Shown piece by piece: positions 21,417-31,300 of a stretch of 64,000 nucleotides of DNA. Position 1 is the stretch's first letter, and each line of letters starts with the position of its first letter. Made by a program: the position numbers and the translations under genes. Where the stretch lies: NCBI GenBank assembly GCA_964036045.1, contig OZ038381.1:152228352-152292351 (forward strand). The letters run 5' to 3'. A model generated the notes under the pieces. It saw only the letters and a program-made list of their open reading frames with translations. It ran no database searches and had not been told where the DNA came from. The DNA comes from Eutreptiella sp. 'Long Island Sound 2002' (Eukaryota > Euglenozoa > Euglenophyceae > Eutreptiales > Eutreptiaceae).

Positions 21417-22340
21417 TCTATTGTCCGTGGGCGAGAAGTCTCCCTGGACTTTTGGGTTGAGAATCTTGGATTCTTCATAGAAAGCGCGTAGAGTCTTGAT
21501 GGAAACGTCCATTCCAACCTTGGAGTTGACCGTGTTGGGTGGTTTGTCAATGCGGGCGTGTTGGGAAGCTTGGGAGAGAGATGGTTGGTAGAGGTTGACA
21601 TCAAAGAATTGAATTTCATCCGTTTTGCTTTTACGGCTATCAAGCCATAAGGCCACGACGGGGAGAGATTGTCCGTTTGTTTCGACAAAGTTGCGTGTGT
21701 TGTTCCTTACCAAAGCAAATTGGTTTTTGGTCTCCTTGAAAACATGGATCTCGGCGATGAAATCTTTCATTTGAACGAGGGAACCATTCATTGTGGGGAG
21801 GTAGGACTTGGATGTGACCTCCCTATCGTAGCTCGTAGTAATGAACCATCCATGGGTTGGAGTGCTTGGTGAAGCAAAGCGGGTTTTCAACAATTCTACG
21901 TAGTGTTTGGAAGTTTTCACCATTGGTGGCAACCTCGTTTTGTCCATGGGAGGTGCAAGGTAGAACGCAACCTTAGGCATGTACTCATCTTTGTGCATGA
22001 ACAAGTCGTGGGCGGGCGATAGGTAGGTGTGTTGAGTTTGTTTGTTGATGTCTATGTTGATGAATGCGTTGGTGAAGTCAGTACCCCTCAGATCTTGGTC
22101 AAACGGATGTCTATTGTAGAGGAATTGGCGTATGTCGGAGTGTGCAATGAAGAGTTTTGAGTCAAACATGCGAGTGCCTTCTTCGTAAGTGCCGAATTTG
22201 ACGTAGTCATTCTCCCAGGATGTTTTTGGCGTAGCCAAGAGTTGAGCAGCACCATAGGTGAGGCCTTCTGGGATTGGAAAAGGGGAGGGCGGCGGAATGG
22301 TTGGCATTTTGCTTTTTGAACCAAGACCAAAGAACGACAT
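21378..22340 (-). CDS. ORF1, unknown protein upstream of AlkB ORF2
   Basis: A 320-codon ORF from ATG 22338-22340 (MSFFGLGSK) to TGA 21378-21380. An upstream in-frame GTG (22412) is possible but unlikely in a eukaryote. The protein looks globular, with even hydrophobicity and no low complexity after the first 25 residues. I recognise no family. A capsid- or nucleic-acid-binding role would fit its place upstream of a frameshift product, but this is inference only. It and ORF2 share codon choice and strand. Confidence 0.6.
   Translation of the reverse strand: MSFFGLGSKSKMPTIPPPSPFPIPEGLTYGAAQLLATPKTSWENDYVKFGTYEEGTRMFDSKLFIAHSDIRQFLYNRHPFDQDLRGTDFTNAFINIDINKQTQHTYLSPAHDLFMHKDEYMPKVAFYLAPPMDKTRLPPMVKTSKHYVELLKTRFASPSTPTHGWFITTSYDREVTSKSYLPTMNGSLVQMKDFIAEIHVFKETKNQFALVRNNTRNFVETNGQSLPVVALWLDSRKSKTDEIQFFDVNLYQPSLSQASQHARIDKPPNTVNSKVGMDVSIKTLRAFYEESKILNPKVQGDFSPTDNRIMQTGFNPAFGV
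21399..21405 (-). promoter_or_regulatory. Candidate -1 frameshift heptamer G GGU UUC
   Basis: In the ORF1 frame the bases read ..ACG GGT TTC AAT.., giving the X XXY YYZ form GGGUUUC. The site is ~20 bases before the ORF1 stop and inside the only ~40-base window where ORF1 and ORF2 overlap. A -1 slip joins ORF1 to ORF2. I did not establish a downstream pseudoknot. Confidence 0.5.
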
Positions 22341-22394
22341 GTTGTGCGGTGAACAGTGAATGCTCAACGTTCGGGAATGGGACGCCAAAGCGTA

Positions 22395-22471
22395 GGAAAT
22401 GACGGTAAACACGGAGTTTGTTCAATATAGAGATAACAGAAATGACGGTAATTCCAAAGGAAATGACGGTA
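22395..22471 (-). promoter_or_regulatory. Triple GAAATGACGGTAA repeat upstream of ORF1
   Basis: AAATGACGGTAA occurs three times in plus orientation at about 22397, 22440 and 22459, within 60-130 bases upstream of the ORF1 ATG. The contained TGACG resembles known activator sites, so it may be a promoter element of the AlkB transcription unit; this is inference. Confidence 0.35.
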
Positions 22472-22610
22472 AATTCGAAGGGAATTGAGAATCCGCCCAG
22501 AACTTGAACAGCCCAGGATTTTTGCAAATCACCGAATAGCCTGGACTATTGGTGGATCCATCAAAAGAAGTCTGAGGGTCAATCGAAAAAAAATAAACAC
22601 TTAGAAAGTG

Positions 22611-23430
22611 ACTCCAGCGCTTCACTTGGGCGCTATCCTTAAAACAGCAAGAGTGCGCTTGCTAACCCAGTCCTGGGAGCCCCAGCACGTTACATGTCGC
22701 TCCGTCGGAACTGAGCTTTGCAGACGTGCGCGAAGTCGCCACTATTGGCAGACTGTTTGTTAGTCATGGTTATTTGTGGTCTGTAGGTCATCTGTGGAGC
22801 ACCGCAGTTTTCGTTGCACTACAAACTGACCTTGCTACTGCGTGTTATAGTCTTGCCTATCTTTACTTTGTTTTATTGATTTGTTCGCGGAGACATCCGA
22901 ACTCAGAGGTGGGGAACGGTCTTTGTGCGGGGCCTTGATGGTCTTTGGAGGATCTGCCCGCCATGATTTGCCTTCTTTTTGCGGTCGCAGTTCTTGTTGG
23001 TGCGTAGGCATCAATTCTCTCTTGAATATTCCGTGTTCTTCGAACAGTAAGGGTACATTCCTAGGGGTTGCCTTACCGTGCCACCCATGCTACTTTTCTT
23101 TCTGTGTTTTATTTTAGGCATCTTACGCAGTTGTGTTATACACATACTGCCCGAAGGACCTAGAGGCCTGAGCCCTCCTCTAGTATGCCTAAGTACTCTG
23201 CTTTATTTACTCCTACTCGGCCGTCTCGCCTTGCCACCTACTGTGTTGGGTAGTGCTGTCTGAGATTGCGAACTGTATAAATACTATGTACGATGCCGCC
23301 CCCTACACCGCCGAGGCAGCAGCGCAGTATAACCCAGTAGGTTACGGCACAGAATGGTTTGTGTGTAGGATTTTGTTTGTAGGGACTTTAAAAATTCATA
23401 TTTACATAGATGTGTTGCTGGTACTAACTG
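22611..23430 (+). repeat. Long direct repeat B, copy 2 (820 bp)
   Basis: This is the partner of 13705-14525 in the same orientation. The match begins at ACTCCAGCGC (22611) and ends at ACTAACTG (23430), after which the two flanks diverge at once. The 8.1 kb between the copies holds the AlkB-type gene and a retrotransposon fragment, so the pair may be a very long target-site duplication or terminal repeats. Confidence 0.85.
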
Positions 23431-24399
23431 CAGCTACACTGCAGCGCAATGTTTCTTCAAGCAAGACCTCGTAATGCTGTAAGGCTTTGGGACATGTGAC
23501 AGTATTACAGTGAAGTAAGGTCTTCAGAGGTTTGTGCGCTCTGGTACAGTGTATGCTGATGCTCCCTTTCAAAGACTTAATCTGACGTGCCTAGTATTGC
23601 TGAGGGGTGACAGTGACGCCTTGGATGCCTGAGATGCCTGGGTGAGACTTACGACCCGCTTGGTTAGTTTGATGACCCTGACACCTTCGCCGAACTAAAG
23701 GTTAGTGAGACTAAGATTGGCCGTTTTGCAATGTTCTCTTTGTCGTGCTATTACATGCAGGCTATTGTGATCGGTGAGGGAAGAGTTGAGAACTCCCACT
23801 TTTCTGACAGATACAGCACCAGCGGTCCGTGCCTTTTCCTGCTGGGTAACCCCGTGGCCATGCTCACTCCTGTGGTCGTGTGTCTCACAATTAGGATTTG
23901 TGGCACAGCTCACCGACCTCAACACGCGATTGGAAATCATCACCTTGATTTGCTGGTACCGCCCGAGTAAACCAGCTCTTCTCCGATGTAGGTGTAGTCT
24001 ACAGTACTTTGTGTGTAGTTGACTGGTTATGGCTTACGCTTGTTCGTTGTGGCTCTGCCTGAGCCTGCATGTATATTATCCTGTCATGTGTATTATATAT
24101 GGTCTGCTGTCCTGTTGCTTTTCTACCTTTTTGTCCACCTTTGGCAAGCGAACCCTTCCTGTATGGAAGTGGGAGTTCCGGCTAGCCAGCCTTTTGTGTT
24201 CTTCTTGACATAGACTGAAGTGACCAACCTTTCTTGTTGCTCAGTTACCTCTTTGTTTCCTATCACAGAGTAATGTGCTTGAGTGAAAGCTTACTCCCGA
24301 TAATGCTTACTGAGATTGAGAGGAGTGTGATGTAGATTGTGCTCACTTATTGCCAGTTTCAGGTCAATAAGTTATGGTGGGCATGGCTTTAGGTCTACA
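23431..24399. other. No gene recognised
   Basis: Short ORFs only. The stretch lies between direct repeat B copy 2 and direct repeat C copy 1 and shows no similarity that I can see to other parts of the window. Confidence 0.3.
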
Positions 24400-25244
24400 G
24401 GTACTACAAAATAGGCAGAAGTGTTACCTACGTGCATTTACAGGGGTCCAGCAAGCCATGTTTTTGTGCTGTGCTTTCTTGTACTGCTTTGTCTGTAGTG
24501 TTGGTTCGATGGCCAATGACAGGGGCTGGAGTGTTGTTAAACCTATGACCAGCAAAGCAACAGAAACGATGCCCGAGTTGGTCCAAAGCATTGGCTTCAG
24601 GACAGCCCCGTCATCTCTTTCTGAATGCGGGGGGGGGGTGCTGCTTTTCTGTCCAAACGGGGAATCGAGTGTTGTCTGAAACTGATTTATGGTGACCGTG
24701 TCTAGGATTGCTTGTTCTGAACCAACGTCCAGGCTGTACCTCCTGTTGGATGCTTGGAGGACCTAACTACTAGGCGTAGCCTGCTGGATAACGCCCAGGC
24801 CAGCATGTCTTCTGCTGTGCCTTTGTTTGCTGTTCAGTGCGTGTTTTCAGTGCAGCACCACTTTGAGTGCCTCATCAAAAAAAGACTGGAGCTTGGCGGG
24901 TCTGTGAGAAGTGGCAGTTGCTGTGCGTTGGTATCCTGTTTGGATGTCCCAGGCCTGACGACCCGAAGCCCATGATTTGACCACAAGATATTGTGCTGGG
25001 TACGTTTGCATTTCACCGGCTCAATAGCCCAGAGGTTTTGTCTCCTCGGCGAAGGAGTCAATTTCCTACGCACTGTTTTCTCCTCGCACACTGGAGGGAT
25101 GTAGACTTGTCCCTGTTGAGGACAGTGAGGTCTGCAGCTTTGTTTTTTTTGGTGCATGGGGGTTGCCCCCCGGCGAGCATAACACAAATGCGGCCTAACC
25201 ACGGGCAAGTGAGCGTTCATGGCGAGCCGAAGTTCTTCGGAGGA
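24400..25244 (+). repeat. Long direct repeat C, copy 1 (845 bp)
   Basis: This stretch is identical, as far as I can read, to 33897-34741 at a constant offset of 9497 bases, with no indel. The match starts at GGTACTACAAAATAGG and ends at TTCTTCGGAGGA. It contains a G9 run and only short, unrecognised ORFs. Confidence 0.95.
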
Positions 25245-25383
25245 TTGATGGCTTTTAATGTCCTGGCCGCTCTTGCGACGGGAGGGTTAGGGGTTAGCGG
25301 GTTAGAGCCTGCCTGAAGCCTGCCCTATCCCACCCCCGGCCCCCCGGTATGTCGCGGCGCGGCGGAAGGACGCCGTCCTGAGG

Positions 25384-28300
25384 CTATGTGCCCTCCTCGG
25401 AGGCCCTCCCGTGGCCCTGACCTGGGCCCTGTGTGCCGCCCCGGGGCGACGCCGCCGTCCGCTGCCCTGCTGGGCCTCCCCCCTCCCCCCTGATCATGGG
25501 GGCTGGCACGACCGCCGACCCTCCGGAGGGCAAGACGCCCGCTTGTTGCTGCAGCTGCAGCCCCCCCCTCTGGACCGGCAGACACCGTTGTCCCCCCCCC
25601 AACACCCTGGGATGCCCTTCGTGGTGGCGGCTGCAGCAATGCCGCACCCCCCTGTGCCCTTTGCATGACTTGCACGCTGGGGCCCTGTGCTCATCGCACA
25701 AGGTCTGCATGGGGCGCCGCGGCTGCCCCACTCTTTTGCCCCCCGCCCGCTGCGCCCTCTTCTGTGGGGGGGAGGGGGGAAGGGACTCTGCCTGCTGTCC
25801 TGTGACTGCCCCTGGGGGGGGTTCCTGCTCCGCCCGTGTAGCGGATGCCGCCGCCGCCGCCCCCCCGGAGCTGTCCCCTGGGGGATGGCAGTCAATCGAC
25901 ATCTCCTGTCCCCCCCCTGAGGGGTCCCCCTCCGCCGCCTCCGCCCCCGGCGCGCCGCCCCCCGAAAGGCTTGGGTGAGGTTCGACCGAAGCCCCCTGGT
26001 CCTGCCCCCCCCCTCGGGGGGGGTTCGCGGCCCCCGGGGGGGGGTCGGCGCCCTCCCCTTTGGCTGATGACCCCGCCCGAGCCGCCGTCAGCCGGCGTGA
26101 GATGTCCCCGAAAATGTCCGCCAGCCCCCGGGAGGGGAGGGAGGGGGGGTGGGGACGCGGCTGAACCCCCCCCACCCGTGCGTGTCCGCCCGGGCGTCCG
26201 GCTGGCACGCGTGGCGCTTGGACTCCGCGTGCCCCCCCGTGCCCGGTGGCTCCCGCTGGGAGGGGCGGGGAGAGCGGGAAGGGCCTCCTGAGCTCTCCCT
26301 GCTGGTTTAACATACCGGAGCCGCTTAAGCTGTGTGCCCCCCCCCTGGAGACGCTTGGGGGGGGGGGCGGGAACTCCTCCTGGCGTCGCGCGTGCTCGTG
26401 CTCCGGGCGTGCTCGTCGCGTCTCGCGCTCTGGCGAGGATGATTGCGGGCGGGGTCGTTTGCGAGCGCTGGGCGAGCCCCGTGCGGCCTGGGACGCCGCC
26501 ACGGGGCCGGCCCCGGCCGGCCGCGCGGGCTGCAGCCACGCCCGCAGTGCTCGCGCCGCCACGCGTGCTTGTGCCGCGTCCATGCGGTGCCCTTCGTGCG
26601 CCCGCTGGCAGCAGTGCTCGGCGCCCCGCTGCACGCAGGCGGCACAGGGCGGGGCCCGGTGTCGCGCACACAGGGCCACCTGCGGCGGCGGTGCTACGCG
26701 GTCCGCGTCCCCGCCTCCGGCCCCGCGCCGGTCGCGCTGCACCCGCCGGCGCGGCAAGCGTTGAAAGGGCCGCAGGGGCTGCTGTCCTGGTCCTGCCGGG
26801 GGGAGGTAATCCAAGAGGAACACGTCCTGCCGCCCCGCTCCCGGCCGCGCCAGGCGCCGCGCCCACAGCGCTCGGCAGTGTGCCTCCAGCTGGCGCATCT
26901 GGAACAGCATGGCTTCCGGGCGCGCGAACAGTGGGCGCGCCGACCGCCCCACACACCTGAAGCCCCCCAGCGGCAGCAGGGACTTCGCCATCCATACCTC
27001 CTTGCCATGCATGAGGTCCCCTGCCTGTAGATGTGGCTGCAATGCATCCAGGGCCATCTTCAGCACTTGGCCCCTGGTGCGTAGCGGCAGGGTGACCCCC
27101 CGCAGCCGGTGGTCGCTGGGGGCCGGGAGGGCCCGTTCCGCGTGTGCCTCGAAGTCCAGGGCCAGCTCCACGTATGTCACATGGCCCGGCCCTGGTAGCC
27201 ACCGCAGCTGGCCTGCCCACTGCAGGAGCGCCACCGCGAAGGATGCCTCCCATGGCCATCCCGGCGGCGGGCCGGCGCGCAACGCCAGCGGCGCCGCTGG
27301 TGGCGCCGGGCGATGTGGGCCCGCGCCCAGTTGCCCCCATGGGTAGCCCCGGCGCGCATCGGGAGGGCGTCTGCGCGCGATCGCAAAGACCGAGGGGCCC
27401 GCGCCCGCGTCTCGGCGAGCCGCGACTTCCGCTCCCATGCGCGCCGATAGCACCGCCAGATACATGCCATAGAGACGGTACATGAGCCGCCCCGCCTGCT
27501 CCACCCCCTCTGGCTGGACCAATGCCGCCGGCAACAGGCCCGTCGCGCGCAGGCACACCGGCCACGCCTGCGGGAGGGCCAGTGCCGGTAGCGGCGCTGC
27601 CTCGGCCTGCACCAGCGGGAGCCAGGCGGCCCGTTGCGCTTGCCACTGCGGGCAGTCCCACAGGAGGTGGACCTCCGTCTCCGGTGGGCCCCCGCAATAG
27701 GGGCAGGTAGCTAAATCCGAAATTTGATGCTTCTGGACCCGCGCCCCGGTCCATGTCGCCCCGGCTTGCAGTGCTCGCAGCAGTGAGCGCTCCGTCTCCG
27801 AGCCGGCCACCGTCATGCCCTGGGAGCAGGCGGGCCTGCATACCTCCGCCCCCAGCCCCCCAAAGGTGGCTGGTCTGCGCCGTTCCAGCGCCGCCAACGC
27901 GGTGTATCGCTGCGACTCCCGCACCCGGTGGCATACTTCGCCCCAGTCCCCCAAGACCAGGTGTAGCTGTTCGCGCTGCCCTGGCACGCGCCACACCCAC
28001 CAGCCGTGCACCGCCTCCCAACGCAGCTGCCGGACCGACTGCAAGGCCCTGCCCACTGGTCCCGTGTCCGGCGGGCGGTCCGTTTCCTCCAATATTGCCT
28101 GGACTAGCACTTGCCCGGCCCCTGGCGTGCGTGCCTGGCGGGCTAGCCATAGTACTCTCGAGTACTGGAGGCGCCACATGGGGGAGACCCGGTGCCCCGG
28201 CACCAAGACCGCCCATAGCACCTCCTTTGCCCGCGAGGTGCGTGTGGGTCCCCACAGTGCGCGGACCGCGGCCAACTCCAGCCGCGCCACGTCCCGTGAG

Positions 28301-31300
28301 CCGACATCTGCTAGCTCCACCCCGTACATCGCCTTGGCGAGGGCCAGCGTCCCAATGGCTACTTCCCGCATGCGGAACGTAGGCAGGCACCCCACCCGCC
28401 GCAAAATGGTGGTCCCGCGCGCGAACCGCTCCTGGAGCACCGGTCCGGTGCCCTTCTCTGGATCCAGGCGCACTCCGATCCCGAGCTGCTTAAACTCCCG
28501 TGCCAGCGGGACCGGCACCCCGTGCAGGGTGACCGGCTGCGCCTGCTGGTCGCTCATCCGCCATGAGCTTGACTTCGCGGCGTTGGCGCTCTGCCCGGTG
28601 TCCGCCAGCCAAACGGCCGTGCGGTCCACGACCGCCTGCGAGTCGGGGACCCCTGGCGCGCCGGGCCGGGGCTCGAGCGTGATGGCCTGGGTGTCGTCCG
28701 CATATCCCAGGGGGCATAAGTCCGCGCGCCCCGGGCCCTGCGTCCGCAGGCGCGGTGAAGGCAGCGGCTGCCCCGGGGCTGCCCGTGGCTGTTCGAGCAG
28801 CGGCGGGAGTGCGGCGGTCGCCACCACGACGTGGCGTCGCATTGTGTCAATTTCCATCTTCCACACCGTGGTGAGGATATTGATCAAAATGACGCTGAGC
28901 GGGCACCCCTGCAGGATGCCGTTGGTGGCTTGCCACCACGCCCCCAGCGCCCCTGCCAGGCGGAACGCCCGCCGTAGCTGCCGATACATGGCCGCCAGGG
29001 CGCGCAGCACCCCGTCGTCCATGCCCAACTCGCGGGCGATCCGCAGCACTACCGCTTGCGGGATGAGGTCAAAGCACTTGACATAATCTAGGCTCAGCCC
29101 CTCCAGCCGCCATCCCTTGAGCCGGGCCAGCTCTAGGAGGGCCTGCGTGACCGTGGCCGCATCTACGGCCCCCCGCGCCAGGCGGAACCCGAAGGCCTGC
29201 GGATGGACCCAGGACTCCTGCCACCGCATTACTTCCCACAGACGGGTCCCCGCCCACAGTCTGTAGACCATGGACAGGACCGTCAGCGGGCGCGTGCCCA
29301 ATGGCCCCTCCTCCCCTGGCTTGGGGATGAGGGAGGTGTATCCCTGGGCCAATAAGGTGGGCCACCGGCCCACCTCCTCAATCAGCGTGAGGAGCTGGGC
29401 CAGCCAATTCAGCACCCTGTCCGGGAGCGCCCGCAGGTCCTGCAGGCTCCACCCGTCCAGGCCCATGGCCGATGGGCGCATGGCCATGAGGCGGCGCCTG
29501 AGGTACGGCCCTGTCAGCTGCTTGGCCAACATGGGTACGCGATACAGCAGGTGCCCGTACTTCGCTACGAAGGCATCTGGGCAGGGCTCCGGCCCTTCCG
29601 CGTACTTGCGGTTGATGGGCCCCCACGCCGCCCGGACCAGCTCGTCCATCTCCTGGACGTTGGCCGTGGGGGTACCATCCGGCCGCGCAATAAACACCAC
29701 CGGCGGTGAGAACCCCTCCTCCTTGAGCCATCGGTACACTGCACCTGGCTTGGTTCCCCACTCGGCCTGCAGCCAGGATCGCCACGCCTGCACTCGCTCC
29801 CGGTCCTCCCGCTGCACCTGTGTGGCTGCCAGCCTCTGGAGCTGCTCTATGCACTCGTCCAGTGCCGCCGCGGACGGCACGGGCGCCCCGGCGTTGGCTA
29901 CCGCCTGCGGCGTCAGCGGAAATCGGGCCAGTTCCGGCATCTGCAACTCGTGCAACCGCTGCACCCGCCGGCGCAGCGCGCACCAGGAGTGGGACGTGCT
30001 CTCCCCCCTCCCCCGCACCCTGTCGGCCGGCCGTTGTGGGGGGTGCGCTTGCCGCCGCAACGAGCGCGCTGCCCCCTGCGCGGCATGTATGCGGGCCAGT
30101 ACCGACGTCTTCGGCCCTCCGCCTGCCCGCATCTGCTTGGGGCATTGCCGCACCTCGCGGATCAAGGCCGCCGTGCCCCGCCCCCGTGGCAGGGCCATCG
30201 GTGCCACCGGCAGTGGGTGCGCCTGGTCGACGTCCTCGGGCTGCAGGGTGGGCACCGACAGCGCCAGGAGGGACTCCTCTGCCGCCCACGTCCAGTAGGA
30301 CCACAACGCGTCCACCTCCTGCAACGCTAGCAACCGGTCCCAGTCCGGTTGCAGCGGCGCCGTCAGCCGCTCCTCCAGCTCCATCCGCAAGACTGATTCC
30401 CTCTTGGGCACCTCCACTGGCCGGGGGCGCACCGCTCGGACCAAGCGCTGCGCGGCCCGCTCCATGGCCAAGGTGAACACCACCGGGAGGTGTCCCGGGA
30501 TACCCGTGCCGGGCAGCGCCGCGACGTCCGTGACCATGGCCGCCACGCGCGGGTCTGCAAGGACCCCGTCAATGCGGGTGCCCGGGTGCACCCCCTGCCT
30601 GTGGTAGGAGCACTGCAGGGGACGCCCTGCGCCTGTGGCAAAGGCGGCGTCCACGTCCACGAGCCGCTGCGTCAGCAGGTGCCCCAGGACCACTGGCGGC
30701 AATGCCCCCAGCTCCCCCAGGGGGAAATTGAAATCCCCCCCGACGACGAACGGGGCATTCCCCAGCCTTGCCGCGTACTGGAGTACGGAGTCCCACAGCC
30801 CCGCATTGAGCTCCGGGTCGCCCGGCACTCCATATACACAGAGCACATGCAGCACGGTGCTGCCCGTTCGCACGGCGACGCGCACATGCAGGAACCTCGC
30901 TGACAGCCACAGGTCCCACGCCAACGGGTCCGCCTGCCTGGTTTTCGGCAGCTTTGCTGCCTCCGCCGCGTGCCCGTCGCGCACGAGCACCGCGACGCCC
31001 CCCTCCGGAACGTCCCAGATCCCCCGTCCCCGCGTCTCCAGGGGCGCCCCCCAGAACACAACCCACCCCCGCTGGCGCAGCGCCCCCCGGAGCACCCGCT
31101 GCCCTGATGCAGACAGCTTGGTCTCCTGGACCAAAATGACGTCCACGTCCCACGACGTCACCTCATCCATGTGTAGACGCAGCGACGTCGTGTTGACGAT
31201 GGCCGTCCGCAGCGGCCCCGGGTGGGGGTGGACGTCGCCGCTCAGCAGCGTTTTCAGCCCCGCGTCGTCACGCGCACGGCATACCCTGTCCGCCCCACAC

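Larger units (their letters stand above)
14526..22610 (-). mobile_element. 8.1-kb insert bounded by 820-bp direct repeats
   Basis: Everything recognisable between the two B repeats reads on the minus strand: a novel ORF pair ending in an AlkB-like dioxygenase (22340-19206), a ~2.7-kb gap, then the 5' half of a non-LTR retrotransposon pol gene (16423-14526). The pol gene stops abruptly inside the reverse transcriptase at the border. Whether this is one element or a composite cannot be decided here. A target-primed retrotransposon should keep its 3' end, so loss of that end at the border is unexpected. Confidence 0.5.

Noticed and set aside
25283-25306. Telomeric repeat array
   Set aside because: Only three irregular TTAGGG-like words (TTAGGGG, TTAGCGGG, TTAGAG); too short and imperfect for a telomere, though noted as part of the element's 3' end.
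25892-28390. 832-codon minus-strand ORF overlapping the retrotransposon ORF2
   Set aside because: It is Gly/Ala/Arg-rich translation of the RT gene in another frame; the RT and zinc motifs are in the frame ending at 25384.
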